A DNA stretch of 64,000 nt from Emydura subglobosa (GCA_007922225.1 ML679961.1:61321430-61385429); one strand, 5' to 3'; counted from the first letter of the stretch, positions 35,311-48,397 are shown. Numbers and translations: made by a program. The notes: generated by a model from the letters alone, not told the origin.

Positions 35311-35425
35311 GTTAAAACATGGTTACCTAACATGGTTATGAAATGTATTTTTCTAGTCACACAAGCAAACAGAAGTCATGTTATAATAGTCTTAGGCCAC
35401 AACCATGTTTAAAAATAGTTATAGC

Positions 35426-35703
35426 TAAGGCCTGACTTAATTTGCGATATTGCAGAAAATGCAATATTAGGCTTCCACTGCAGTTTTAATAGTGGGAGCC
35501 CTGGCTGCCTTAGGCAGCTGACAATGGGAGCCCCTGCATTCAGCCCCAGAGTTCTGCTGTCAGCCCTGGGCAGCTGACAGAGGAAAATCGCAGAAAAGTC
35601 ATAATGGACTTTATTCTTGCAAATAATAAGTTCCATTATTACTTTTCTGCAATTTTCCATGGCTTGTCCGCAACTCAGTGTCCCGCAATTCAAGTAGGGC
35701 TTA
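35426..35703 (+). mobile_element. hAT-like MITE, 278 bp, near-perfect 8-bp TSD
   Basis: Seen: left 'taaggcctgacttaatttgc', right 'gcaattcaagtagggctta' (inverted with a few mismatches), flanked by 'gttatagc' (35418-35425) and 'gttatagt' (35704-35711). The interior repeats 'gcagctgaca' and 'agtgggagccc/atgggagcccc'. A minus-strand frame over it (35409-35738) is coincidental. Confidence 0.75.
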
Positions 35704-36796
35704 GTTATAGTACATATAGGCAGTGCCTCAGGTTCCACCTACATCACAGTTATAATTAGGCTTGTCAGAATTTAATTTTTATCTTTTATCATTTCAGTGG
35801 ATAATATTGAGATATATTCATTTTTAGGCTCTTAATTTTTATTGATTTACATTTCCACAATTGTGGAAAATTATGGGGGGACAGATAACTATTTAATGAC
35901 AGTAGGTGTTGAGATTCAAAAAGTTAACGCTTTATATCCATTAACACAGAAATTGTCAACATCACATGTCAAAATATACAAAGTACATATCCTTAAATTG
36001 AACACTAATAAGTTCTCAGACATCATTTTTCTTACTTTTCCTATTTGTAAATTTTGATTACGATCGATGGAAATATTTTTGTCAGTGAAATTGACGTTCA
36101 TCTGATAAATTGACATTTAATGATAAAAATATAATCCTTCCAACTACAATGGTGGCAGGAGCCCTAGTTGCCCCATGTTTATCCCATGACCTTGTTACAT
36201 TCTAATTAAAAATGATAGGGAAGACAGAACCTAACTGTGATCCTGGACAGTGTAAATCTTTTGCCTGGAGATGGGAACACAGTTAATCCCCATCTAGACT
36301 ACAACTTTGATCATGTTTATATCTTGGTCAGAGGACAAATGTGGTCCCCTGATTTGGTTATAGCTGTGCTGTAAGCAGGGTCTTGTTTACTTATCTCTGA
36401 GGGGTAACGTGAAGATTTATTAGCTAATGCTGAAAATTGGAAGCACAAGTTATTATAACAGAAGTATAAGGCTTCCATGTTCTTATAAGGCAATTTGGAA
36501 TAATTTATTTTTCCCCAATGTGACTCTTTGCATATCTTATTCGTAAAGGTATTCCTACAGATCATTCATAAAAATACCTCAACTATAGCAATCCATGCTG
36601 AATACACCAGTGGCCAAGCTAACAAGGGCATTTAGTGCATTATTAAAGTGTAGCTAGACCTGGACAAGAACCAGAAATCTGAGACATCCCTTCTCTCCCC
36701 AGACTTTGGGAAACTTCAGATTGAGATCTGAATTCAAATCTGAACTTTACAGCACTGTCTCAGCTTTATTTGAACAACCCATTTTTAAATGAAAGG

Positions 36797-36902
36797 GCCC
36801 TGATTCTGATCCTCCTGGTGTGGATATAAATCAGGAGTAACTCAGTTGGAAAACCAGGGGAGTGATATTGGCATAAAATGATGTGAGATTAGAATCAGGC
36901 CT
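36797..36902 (+). repeat. palindromic interspersed repeat
   Basis: Seen: 'ggccctgattctgatcctcc' versus 'gatgtgagattagaatcagg', with 'aaatcaggagtaactcagtt' in the middle. Same family as 30105-30212. Confidence 0.7.
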
Positions 36903-38490
36903 CATATGTGTTGAATAAATCTTGCTAGCCTACAGGCATACAACGCATATTGCTACAGCTGAGGGAATTTTGCTTTTTAAAGAAAAGATTGCAGGTCACC
37001 TTTTGAGAACATGGCTCCTGAAGTTGTAAAGAATGAATCATTGGTGCTGATTATACTCCATGCAGCACTGCAGTTACCCTTGTTCTGCTGACTATATAAG
37101 ATTCCGAGTGATGTATTTGTAGAGGGTGTTGAGTCTGGAACTTTGACACTCTGATATCTTTCTCTCTTTACTTTGAGTTAACTGAACTACTGGTGGAGAT
37201 CAAAGAAAATGAGGAGGAGGTCTGACAAGGAACAGTGCATGTGAGATGTCTGCAGAGCTTTAAATAAATAAAAAGGGGTTAAGATCTTAAATCAGTCACA
37301 GAACATCTGTAGACATGGGGCCCTGTTTTGCAAACACAGGGCTGCACCTAAAGTAGAGAACTTCCATGCATGGAGCACACTTAGAGGCTTAGGTCCTTAC
37401 AAAGCACTGTACATATCAAATCCACATATTACAAATACAGTTGTGTGCTGCTGATCACACCTTAGATAGTTACAGCTGAAATAATATGTTAGCTCTAGTA
37501 GATTTTTCACCATTTTTATCCATTTGTTTGCAGTTTGCATTTTCTTCAGCTTGTAAAATTAGACAGGTCAGTTTCACTTCAGTTTCTAGTTGACTTCACT
37601 TTCCTGTTCTCAAGCAGTTGTGTTTATGTTCCCAACATTGCTGGGGGGTGTACAAGTAAAATCCTAAAGAAATTGCATTAGAACGTAAAAAAGAGAGAAA
37701 GAAATAATTAATCTATTCTTATAGGGTGAAACTCCCCCGTGAAGCACAGCACCCCCAGAAATACTTAGGCCCTGTGTACAGGCTGTGCAGGGTGATCATG
37801 AGCCGGTGAATCCCCTACACTACACAGAAAGGAGCACTGCACTGGCCCCATTTAGACCAGTGCAGAGAAGTTTGAAAAGGGGATATGTCAGAGGAGTAGC
37901 CACAGGAGCCATCAGTCCAGTGGCTGCAATGTCCCCATTCCCCATGCAACTGGTATGATGGAGCGACAGCTGCTGTTCTGCTGCAGAGTTGGGGACATGC
38001 TGCTCACCAGCTCTGATTTGAAGGGGTGGGTTTCACCTCCTCAAGCCCTTTATATTCCATCTACATAGAACCTGCATGCTCAGTGGGTAGTATGAGATTT
38101 TATTTAAAAAAAACCCCAAACCCAACCTCTCCTCCCTCCTCCCACCATCACCACCACTACACACACACAGGGCTAAGTCTTGCTGAGGGTCTTGTGCATC
38201 ATGGGTGAGTTTTACCCTAGAAAAATAGATTCATTATTTCTTTTCTCTCTTTTTTAAGTTTGAAGGCAGTTAGCTGAGGTTTTTATTTATATGTTCCCAA
38301 TACTGCTGAGGAGCATATACCTACCTACTTTATCATGCTAAATATTTTAAAAGCATTTCCAATTTCTTGCAATCTCCTGCTGTGCTTTAGGTGGCTCTGA
38401 GTGATGTCATCAACTCTTAAGTGGGGATGGTAGAATACTGAATTTGGGACTTGGTGGGTTAATAAATGAGAAAATGTGTGTATTTTAGTC

Positions 38491-38589
38491 TTGATTCTCC
38501 ATTGACACTGGTGCAAATCAGCGATAATAATTGATCAGTGGAGTCACACTGGTATAAAACCAATGTTAGTAAGAGGAGAATGGGTCCCT
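38491..38589 (+). repeat. palindromic interspersed repeat
   Basis: Seen: 'ttgattctccattgacactg', 'cagtggagtcacactggtat' and 'gtaagaggagaatgggtccc'. Same family as 30105-30212. Confidence 0.7.
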
Positions 38590-40515
38590 AAAAATTTCAT
38601 TCACATGTAATCAGTTAATGATGAGGATTGTGTGTGCATGTATGGGTATAAAAATGAAATCGACAATGGTGTGTTGTAAAGGTTTTATGAGCATGAGTTT
38701 GTGATGGTCACATTACTCACAAGGTGTGAAGCCATGAGTGAGTTGTTTAGGTTATTTCAAACCATGGTCTATAAAACCTATCTTCCATACCATACCATCA
38801 TGTATTTTTATATGACATTACACATTACTGAACAATCTATTCTAGAAATGTTTTAGAGTTAAAAAATTACTGGTACTATTTTTATATCCTTCTGCTGGTA
38901 AAGCTTGATGCCTTAGTTACCCTGGGCCAGATTCTCCAGTTCTCTGGTATTGCAAAGCTGTCCTTAAGCTGCATAGAGAGATCCTTGAGTGTTATAACAC
39001 TATGGAGTGTCTCTTATGCCATGCCCTGCTTCTGATCATTGGCATATGCGGAGTGGTTGGGGAAAAGAGGGTGTGTAAAGGGTTTTCCTTATGCCCAACT
39101 GATCGTTGGCTGCTGTAACAGTCCTTTAGGATTGATGGCAGATAGCACAAATTAGAGGTTGGGGCTGACCTAGCACATGAATGGCCTAAGGATCAGGGGA
39201 GTGCTAAGATACTTTAAAACTTTGCAACCTCCTCACTACCAATCTTCACCAAGGTTTCTTACCAGCAGCTCTGGAATGGGCCTATGAGTCCAACTGTACA
39301 GGGCCCAGAGAGACTCATTAAACTTCTAAAGATGATCTAAACCAGGTTTTGTATACTTTAAAAATGTCATCTTTTACAGTACACTGTAACAGGACTTACC
39401 ATTGCTTGGAGCGAGTTTCGTGTCTCGCCTTCCCAGTGGCATAAGTCTCCAGCTTCTAGCACTGCAGGGCTAGGAGATACGGGGCTTATTTTCTTTTATC
39501 TATAGAAATATTGTGTGTTACTCATCCTGGGCCTCCAGCCAATACATTAAATATACTAAAATTTGGTTAAAACTTACTTCATAGTGGATAGAAGAAGAAG
39601 AATTTAAAAAGATCAATAAATTCCTTAAATCTGTGGGATGGGCAGCCAGTAGATCGGAAGCAAAGGTGTAACTTTGTGGGAGGAAATTCTACATTTGGGA
39701 AGAAAACATTTCTGGAGCAGGTTTGTTTAACTAAAATAACAGCTATCTGAAGGAGCTCAGGGGCTGGGAATGTTACAGTAAATTCTGTGGAGATGGAGTA
39801 TTTTGCTGAGTACAACTGAGGGAGTGAAAGGGACACAGTAAGTTCTTTACCCACACAGCTTTGCAATTTATTCCAGGGTTCTAAAATGTATCATGGTGCT
39901 GCAGTTTAACACTCGGGTATCACCATCATGTATGTGGTACTCATCAATCTATAAAAATAAATGTTATATAAAAAAATCTATGCCACCTGCTGATAATTGT
40001 GAAGTTTCTTTGTGGCAATTCATGGCCAGTAAGAATTTTTCTGTCAGTGGAGATAGAACCAATATTTTCCTATCATTTGAACTAAAGCAGAATTTCTGTC
40101 AGCAAGATAAGGCCTATGACACCCAGTTAAGCAGTTCTGATGCCCTCTAGCATAGGTCATTGGTACTTGACCACGTTATCCTGTTCATTGCTCTCTTTCT
40201 CTCCTGGGGTATGTCATGCAGGCATTTACAAAAATTTTGCAGTTTTCAGCTTTCTCTGTGGCCAATAGGTAAGTGTCAAATATGAGGATCCATGATCCTT
40301 ATTTTCCTCTCCATTATTTACACCAGTGTAATTTCATTGACTTTACTTTAGTTTCTCCAGATATTTATTGGTGTGAAGAGAGAAGAATTGGGCTTATGTT
40401 TCCTTATTTGGGGCTAGTGAATGCCTGAAGAGCAGGGAGACATTTGAGAGGTAGGGAAGTGTTATAAGGTAAAGCCTATACTAATATCAGACAGAAAGAA
40501 ACTTCTTAGGTCTGA

Positions 40516-40612
40516 GTCTGATCTTGCTTACTCTAGATTTATGCTGGTGTAACTTCACTGATTTCAGTGGAGTTACTTCTGATGTACAGTGGTGTAAGTG
40601 AGATCAGAATTA
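40516..40612 (+). repeat. palindromic interspersed repeat
   Basis: Seen: 'gtctgatcttgcttactcta' versus 'ggtgtaagtgagatcagaat', with core 'atttcagtggagttacttct'. Same family. Confidence 0.7.
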
Positions 40613-41494
40613 GCCACTTCTCGAGTCTGTTAGCTCATGCTGGATAATTCATTTGCCAACTCTTTTAATTAGTCACAGGTAAACTCAGACTTCCTGGAGT
40701 TGGTGCCTCTCCCAGAAATGGACTCTTAACTACAGCTGTGTCTGTTCCAGAACTCTTGCCTCCAAGTTACTCTGCTACTAGGCAAGTAGGTGTAATATGA
40801 AATGTAGGTTAAAATCCTTCCCCCCTCCCTTTCTCCATGCTGTAAAATCAGATGCCCAGGTCTCAACATGCTAGACAAGACGATCACTTCAGAAGTTGCT
40901 TTGTGGGGAAAACAGACAGGCAGGCAGTTTGGCCACTGTGCATTATGTAACCAGTGCACTGGCTGCAGGAGCTGGATGACTGACATTGAGAAATTCCTAG
41001 GGGAGGGGGAGTGGGTGCTGCCCTGGAGTCACTGTAAGCACTAGCTGTTCCAAGAAACCTGAAGGGGAAAGTGGCTTTAGGTAAAGGGAAACAACTTGAG
41101 AATAATAGTAATAATAAAGCTCAAAAACCTAATGCAGCACCAAATGTCAGTACACATGTAATGTATTTTCCTGATGAAATGGCATGCATCCAACCCTTGC
41201 ACATGAATAAGGGGGCATGCCATTTGGGAAATGAAAGGCAGCCACAGCAATGCAAAAAGACAATGTATGAGCCATGCTTTCTCCCTCATTCTTCTCTCTG
41301 GATTTCTTGTCGTTAAGAGCCAGATAACTCCAAAGACCCTTCTGCTCCTCATCCTAGACCCCCTCAATCTAATTCTGTGTGATGACAGCCCCTTGGATGT
41401 GTTACTGCCCCTTTAAGACCTGCTCTCTTCCAGTCCACAGAAAGGGAGTGACCTCTGGGCTTTGACAGCTCCCCTAATAACTAGCACAGCCCAG

Positions 41495-41615
41495 GCTCCG
41501 CCCACAGGGCCGGATTGGGCAGCGGGCCGGTATCCCGTCCTCGGATTGGCTGGCCGCTTCCCCTGAGCGAACCTTTAGAACTCTGAGACACAATATTCTG
41601 TTACATTGTAGCAAA
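41495..41615 (+). promoter_or_regulatory. DPF3: DPF3 promoter / 5' UTR region
   Basis: Seen: a GC box 'gctccgccca' (41495-41504) and two CCAAT boxes in inverse orientation (ATTGG at 41514-41518 and 41545-41549), followed by AT-richer DNA leading to the ATG. No TATA box at a sensible distance. A YY1-like 'caaaatggcgac' (41612-41623) overlaps the start codon. Inference: a TATA-less promoter with a short 5' UTR. The exact start site is unknown. Confidence 0.6.
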
Positions 41616-41647
41616 ATGGCGACTGTCATTCACAACCCCCTGAAAGC
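41616..41647 (+). CDS. DPF3: DPF3 coding exon 1
   Basis: DPF3 (BAF45c) is a double-PHD-finger subunit of BAF chromatin remodellers that reads acetylated and methylated histone tails, with roles known in heart and skeletal muscle. Seen: ATG at 41616 encodes MATVIHNPLK plus GC of the next codon, then a consensus donor gtaagt at 41648. Known: vertebrate DPF3 starts MATVIHNPLKALGDQFY as I recall it, and the first intron interrupts the Ala codon after Lys10, so both sequence and phase agree. The rest (N-terminal requiem domain, C2H2 finger, PHD fingers) is downstream of the window. No sequence resembling exon 2 (LGDQFYKEAIEHC) was found up to 64000, so intron 1 exceeds 22 kb. Confidence 0.95.
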
Positions 41648-41689
41648 GTAAGTAGGAATCAAAAATGTACATATTCCGCGTGGTTTAAA

Positions 41690-42130
41690 TATGAAAAAAG
41701 GCGCCTTTCCGATGCTGCTGCCAGCTTGAGCCCGGTGCCTCCAGCCTCCCAGCTGATCTCTCCTCCCTCCCGCTTTCCTTTCTGAGCTCCTCTCTTTTTG
41801 TGCAACACACACAAACGTCTTGCACTGAAATTAACAAGAAGAAATTGTTATATTTGTGTTGTGCTTAATTGGCTGGCAGGGAGGAAGAGAGATCTGAGTT
41901 CTGGAGGGGAGGATGGCAGCGGGGCTTTTTGCAGCTCTCGGGGCTGCGTGGATCTTGGCAACGGCAAGATCCTGCAGGACCCCCGAGGGGGTGCTTGCAC
42001 TTGACAGAGTCCTGTGCCTGACGTCCGGGCTGGCTCCCCCCGCCACCAAGCCAGTGTCCAGTGGAGGAGGATCGGTCCTGGAAATCGGGGAGGCATAACG
42101 ATCGGTTTTGCAAAGCTCCGACAGCAGTTC
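41690..42130 (+). promoter_or_regulatory. GC/CpG-enriched start of DPF3 intron 1
   Basis: Seen: CpG-containing GC-rich DNA with overlapping frames on both strands (41831-42215). The frames reflect composition; no domain is visible. The CpG-rich zone is located mostly downstream of exon 1, consistent with a CpG island that covers the 5' end of the gene and may hold an alternative first exon. Confidence 0.45.
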
Positions 42131-43161
42131 GGAGTTTTCTTTTGCAAACCTTGGAGTTGGGATTACTTGACGAGGGGGAAAGAATCAGACACAGCATTTG
42201 CTGACTCGGTAGCAAGAGGCTGCACCGATCTTTTCATAGCAGGGCAGCAGGGGCACTGCAATTACACTTCGGTTTGTGTGCGAGGAAGAGAGAGACGAAC
42301 TGTCTTGCATTAAATGAATGACTAGAGGTTGATTGGTAGATGGTTGATTTTTAGGCAGGAAGTCTAGAGATCTCTTTGCATGCGGGAGGTTTTCGCTTTT
42401 AAAAGTGGCAACCAAAGAACTTGTGTTTCCATTTTGGGATGGACACACTGAACCAAAATCTTGCCCGGATGTAAATGAGAGCAGAATCTGACCAAGTGTT
42501 TGCTAGGAAATATAGGAAGAGTCTGTGTGGGGGCAGGTGCCTCTGCTACAGAAATATGCTGGGTTCTCCGATCTTGAATTACAGCAGGAGCCAGTCATCT
42601 TTCTCTGGATCAGGTCCCTTATTTCCTTATGGTCTACAGCACACACCGTTAATCCTTCAAGGCATTAGGGAGAGTGGGATTTGGCACCGTATGTGGGGAG
42701 AGAAGGGGCTGTTTCAACCTTTTAAAAATGACTTCTGTACTAAAGGGGGCAGCTCTTGCTAATAATGTAAGATGCTCGTAATGCAAGAAAGCAGAGTACG
42801 TGGTGGAGACATTTCATTTGGACTTTCTAGACACACTGAGCGGGTGTTTTTATCGGTTTGAGTTTTTAGAGCTGTAATTCAGACTGTGAGCTGCGTCCTT
42901 TCAATTAAACTCTCTCCGATTGGAGTTGGGAAAAACACTTGGGATTCCTGCTGCCGCGTTTCTGCTGTGCAGCAATCTGAAGGGAAGGAAGCTTTAAACT
43001 GGGATGGGGTACACAGCTGGCATATTTGCATCACTCTTGCTCCATCTTGGCATAAAGCGTTTTCTTCCATTAAATATTCTTTCATTTAGGACATGGTAAA
43101 ATCTGTTGAGAAGGGGGAAGTGCAGTTATAATAGTGTTATCAAAGGAGTGGATGTCTTTTT

Positions 43162-43183
43162 GAAAGAAAGAAAGAAAGAAAAA

Positions 43184-43215
<32 letters not shown>

Positions 43216-43218
43216 AAA
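43162..43218 (+). repeat. (GAAA)n microsatellite, about 57 bp
   Basis: Tandem GAAA units with one A insertion. Low-complexity Lys/Glu frames across it are artefacts. Confidence 0.95.
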
Positions 43219-43434
43219 CGAACCCCGTGAATATGTATGGATTATGCAATGTTCCAGCAATCAAATTGCATATTTTATAGTTGTCTCAGTGAGAACAACT
43301 TATTAACATGCTCTTCCCCCCACATTCTGCTGCCTAAATCATTTTATTTTTCAATTAAAAAAATAAATGAGTTGTTGCCAACTTAACTGCATGAAAACAA
43401 TATATCTATACTATGTATTTTGTTATATGTATAG

Positions 43435-43500
43435 AGAGACCAGGTGGGGGAGGTAATATCTTTTATTGGACCAACTTCAGTTGCGAGATAATATATTGTT
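43435..43500 (-). repeat. Penelope-like 3' terminal fragment, reverse copy (tentative)
   Basis: Seen: 'aggtaatatcttttattgga' and 'ccaacttcagttgcgagata' are the reverse complement of the block at 35245-35300. Confidence 0.5.
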
Positions 43501-43934
43501 ATAGCTATGTCCCTCTGGTGTATTCTGTGAAATGTCATGTATATTTTGTGACTACGTAAATGTCGTTAATAATAATGGAAGTTGGGGCTGGAAGTCATTC
43601 ATTTGTTGTTGGATGTGAGCTTCCTAAAAGGAATTCGAACATTCTCATGTCGCGTGCAGCTAGATGGTGGATGGGTGTGTGCGCGCCCGTTTGTATGGAG
43701 AGAGAAGGGAAGCTCGAGTTTACTCTTGTTTACGTGGGTGCAAATGAGGAGTAACTCCACAAAGTCAATGGAGTTCTGGGGGTGGTAAGCCAGTAAAGTG
43801 TTGAGGACTTGGAAGAAGAAGCGAGGGGATTTCAACGTGGGCTAGCCTTTACTGAAAGACATTAACATTCACACCTGTAATTTATATCTTCATACGATAA
43901 ATCCTGCCTAGTTTGTACTTGTAGTTAAATTCTT

Positions 43935-43990
43935 TTGAAGCCCAATCCTGTTCCTATTGAAGTCAATGGGAGCAGGATCAGGTCTGTTAT
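43935..43990 (+). repeat. short palindromic repeat
   Basis: Seen: 'cccaatcctgttcctattga' opposes 'caatgggagcaggatcagg', forming a near-perfect hairpin of about 50 bp with the 'gaagtcaatgg' core. Confidence 0.65.
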
Positions 43991-44399
43991 AATTAGCCCC
44001 TTTTCCTCCCCCTCCCTCTCCTTCTGGGGTGAAAAGAGAAGAAACAATAGACCTCAAGTGCAGGGTTTGCTTTTCTCTGTGAGCCTTTTAAAGTACTAAT
44101 GCTGGATAGGGGAAACAGGATTGTTACTGGCTGTCTGACACCATCTGTCTTTTTTTTTAAAAACAACTTGTTTAATACAATATTTTATAATTTCCATTTA
44201 TTCTTACAAGTTGCTGATCAGGAAACAATACACATGTAAATAAATTATGCAAGGGATAAATTAGGACAAAAGCATTAAGACACATAATAGGGGGGAAAGG
44301 ATGCATTGCACAGTGTTTTATCCTCATGTGTCCTTCCTGACAATGAAAGGGAGCTGAATGACATTTGCATTTCCTCTGTCTGCGTTTTGATTGTGTCTC

Positions 44400-44421
44400 A
44401 AAAAAAAAAAAAAAAAAAAAA
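44400..44421 (+). repeat. poly(A) run followed by (GACA)n
   Basis: About 22 A residues then 'gacagacagacg'. It gives a phenylalanine-rich artefact frame on the minus strand (44172-44483). Confidence 0.9.
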
Positions 44422-45194
44422 GACAGACAGACGCCCCCTACAGAAGCTGGCCACACAAAGGTTTGCTCTGAGATGAGGGACAATGTAGATACTATAGATT
44501 GAAATACTAGCTCAGGTATTGTGAAACGTCAATGCCTGTGTGTTTCTATTTATGTATATATAATATTCTTTTGAACTCCACTGCATATGTTGCTCTGTTT
44601 ATACTATACTAGTCCTCATGAGATAATATTTAACTCCAGTACACAGACACATATGGGATAATATTTTCCAGTGTACCTGAATATCTGGTGTAAATACATT
44701 ACATTACATAGCTCAGGGCCAGGTCCCTTATTAATGACCGGTGACTTTTTACATTACCATTGCCTCTTTCTCTGTCTAGCTTTCCTTTTTCCTTTGCTTG
44801 ATCACTTTGGATGCCTCCATCTCTTCTCCTCCCTTCTGGTATCCAATCAACCTGACATGACTGCCCATTGTTTCTGCCATTTAACATTTTGTTGTGTGCC
44901 AACATGGTGCTACAGGCGGAAATATTGCAGTTCTGAGTTCATCAAATCATAAAGGGAAGGCAGCAGGTGCCTGGATAAACACATTGTCCAGGCTAGACAA
45001 AACAGCCATATTCAGAAACCATCAATGAATCAGCCTTCTGTTCTGTGTCTATATCTATATTGTTTTTTTTTTCTTTCTTTCTATCTCATTCTCTGTTTTC
45101 AATGCACATATCTTATTCTAATAGATATGAGATACATGGATGTATGGAAGGCAGAAATACTGTAGAATAATACTCTGAATCACTTAAAATGTCA

Positions 45195-45385
45195 TTCAGC
45201 TATCTCAATGCACTTTACAGAAAGTAACAATTAAACTGATAACACCTTTGTGAAGTATTGTTATCTCCATTTTACAGTTGGGTAAACTGAGGCACAGAAT
45301 GCTTAAGAAACTTCCCAAGTCTGTGCTAGAGCTAGAGCTCAGTTATCTTGACTTCCAGTCGGTTGTATTCTCTCTATATTCTGAT
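45195..45385 (-). repeat. MIR SINE, reverse orientation
   Basis: Seen: 'gttatctccattttacagtt', 'gggtaaactgaggcacaga', 'gcttaagaaacttcccaag' and 'gctagagctcagttatcttg'. This is the reversed MIR order (attttacagatg, aaactgaggca, gttaagtaacttgcccaag). Confidence 0.8.
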
Positions 45386-48300
45386 GTACATGTGGTGCCA
45401 TAATGTATTTAATGTAATTAAGATCTTGTAATTTAAAAAGTCTTATCCAGAAACAGCTGATTTTTTCTCTCCACTTTCTTTACTCCAACAGCTGACTTTT
45501 ATTCCAGGTTATCAGTTAAACATGCTAATTGGTGCATATGTTAACTGAGCTGCTGCCTTTTTTGCTTGAAACTTACTCACACTGTAATTCTCGATATGTA
45601 TTTCCCAAAGAGAAGTGATTTCCTTTTGGTTGAATGGACTCAGAATAGCAGTGCCAGTGCAAACTCTCCCCTTCCAATTCCCAGCTCAAGACCCAGAGAC
45701 CCACCACTTGGATGATAGGGTAGTTCAGTTTCTGTAATTGGGGGTAGGTAATTCATTTCCTGCTGAGGATATTGTTATAATGGATTTTGTGATATGGACA
45801 CATCTTAGTGAGGAACTGATTTGAAATAACAAACCTATTTTATATAGGCCACAAAACAGCTCTTGGATGGCAATGACTTTTGATCACTTATGACTTTAGA
45901 TTGAATTCAAACTGGTGACTGAGAGCTGAAGGGCTCTGTATTCTATTATCGTTCCTTGAATCAACCCAAAATTGTGATTCAGTGCTGATGAGGACCAGTT
46001 TCTTGAATGGTGTTGCATAGCCATCTGGGTGCTGGTTTTAAATATTAAAATGAAAGTATAGTGCACAGCGCTTCTTTCAGCAGGTGTGAACCATAAAAAA
46101 GTATGGACAGTTGGATGGAAAGTTTATGCTTCAGTTTTTACAACTGATATGAAGGTGATTTGGATGGGGCTGGGGAAAGCATAATTGCATTTTGCTAACA
46201 AGGTAGTTGTAGTCATAAAATCACTTGATCAAAAGCTCTAAGTGTCTTGTGTGGCTTTTATAGTGTTTGAAGTCACTTAAAAACAGAAACATGTCTAAGT
46301 GTGATGTGCTTCAGGCCAAAGCTGCCATTATCACTGAAACACTTTCTATCATACGATAGCTCTGGCCTTCTGATAAAATGATAGATGAATGTAGCTGTGA
46401 AGTGTGTGGGGAAACATGGGAATAAAAACAAAGTGGGTTAAAGGAAAAACAAAAAAAAGTCATGGTATGAAAACCCAAGGATACGCTGGGTTAATGTGAG
46501 AAACTTGATAAATGATATAGTTACAACATTTTATTTGGTTGCATGAGTGACTTGTGCATGATTAGTTGTTGTAGTGCTTTTGTAATTTGTTTTGCTGGCA
46601 TCCCAGTCTTTCACAGTCTGTCAGGTTGTATGGATGGATGGAGCTGGCATCATAAAATTGTCACTGAAAAAAGGTTTTTAAAGCCTGTTACTTGTGGTGT
46701 TCGAGAAAACAATGGGAGGCAGAGTGGTTAAGAGGCTCTAAGCCCTGAACTTGTTGGGTGTGAGAGAATTTCAGAGTTAGGAGTTCATTTTCAGGGTGCA
46801 CTTAATGGATTAGATTCACAACAACTGTTAAATGATCTTAAATGATAAAAGTTTAATAGAGCTTGTATAATGACCCAGAATACTAAAGAGAACAGCATCC
46901 TGTCTTCACTGTGAGTCCTGGTTAGCAGCAACAAGCGTAATGTATCTAATCCTCCATGTGTGGTGTTGAAAATATATGCCCCCATACCTTAAAATCCAGT
47001 CAGCATTGTATTCTGAGGTTGCTCTCAAATTAACGTTTTGTCCATATTACAAATCTATCTTCTGCAATTAATGACAATTGGCTGTCACAGGAGAAGTCAG
47101 AAATGATATAGCCCCAGGCTTCTCTCAGCTGGAAGTAAACTGCCTTAGGATTGTGCCATCTCACACCATTTGCTGGGACTGGATTTTTCTTATTTACTTA
47201 GATTCAGCACTGACTATATGCTTAATAAATCTGTTTTATCAAGCTTGATACTTATTCTGTGCTCATCATCTGAATGTCTGTATGTACAGTTGCCTTGGGC
47301 AAGAAGCAACTCTGTATTTTAGGGGCTTGAAGGGTTTTTCTGAGAGAAACCTCTGATCTGAACCGACTTGTCTGAGTGAAACTTGCCACTGTGCAAAGAA
47401 CCAGCACAGGGCCTATACAACCCTCAAGGCTTATTTTGAAGACCTTAAGTAGGACTTTATCAGAGGTGAATTTTGTCATGTATGTACAATCAGGTTTTCA
47501 GTTTTATTAAAGAGTAATTGTCAACTTAGTTTATGCTCTAAACTTAGGTTTTATTTTTTGGAAAAGGATATCACAACAGAATACAAAAAAAATATAATAA
47601 GACAACTTCCTTTATTACAAAATTTCCCAGTGATGTTTTTCTTTTTTTTTTCTTTTTTTAATTTTTTTTGGATTTAATCTTTTCTCTGCAGTTTGTGAAC
47701 CAAACCCAGGAGCACTAGGGTATTAAGAACCAGCAAGTAGTTCTACTAAAAAAGTTAGACTGATCAATCTAGTTTCACTGTCTCAGCTGAATGACATGTA
47801 ATAAGCAAACAAACAGCATTCTCATTTAGCTTTAATAACCTAAAATTGTTAGAAACACAGGTAAATTTTAAAAAATGGCTTATTTCCTGACAAAGCTTGA
47901 TTTAACCACATATTCCAAGCATATGCCTCAAGGAAGAAGAATGCAGTGTCTCAAGGATTAGTGGCAGATGTCCTCCTCCACTATGGGAATAACAGTAGGA
48001 TGTCAGTATGCTTCTCAATTTTCACTCTACCTGCCTGAGCTAGGTGTGGTCAGTGAGTTGCAATTGTAGCCACATGGAAGCTTTTGCTGGCACCCAAGTT
48101 GAGTTCTCAGGGAGTGATTGGAGCAGCAACAGCACAGCAGGGAGGGGATACTGATGACTCTGCACTGGGTATCTGTAATCAGCTGGGTGTGCTTGCCAAA
48201 TCCTGAGTCATTGATTTCTCTTTCTGCTGGCAGTAGCTGTAGAAAGGCCCCCACCCTGGTGGGGACTCTGGGTTTAATGCCATTATTTTTATGGTGGGGA

Positions 48301-48397
48301 AGGTAGGGTATGTTTGTCTGTCTTGTAATGGTGTGGTCCTGTGGTTTGCAAGACCCCATGAAAGAAGATACTGTGACAAATCTGATCCAGTTTAATT

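Larger units (their letters stand above)
35712..41400. other. intergenic spacer before DPF3
   Basis: No exon seen. It contains palindromic repeats at 36797-36902, 38491-38589 and 40516-40612 and a weaker one at 40309-40395. A CA-rich tract lies at 38139-38170. The rest is AT-rich and probably unique. It could hold DPF3 enhancers, but nothing in the sequence itself proves one. Confidence 0.5.

Noticed and set aside
41831..42313. Cluster of overlapping frames just after DPF3 exon 1
   Set aside because: Frames occur on both strands of a CpG-rich intronic segment, with no homology I recognise and no shared codon bias. An alternative first exon is possible but not supported.
43082..43264. Lys/Glu-rich plus frame and Phe/Leu-rich minus frame
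   Set aside because: Produced by the (GAAA)n microsatellite at 43162-43218.
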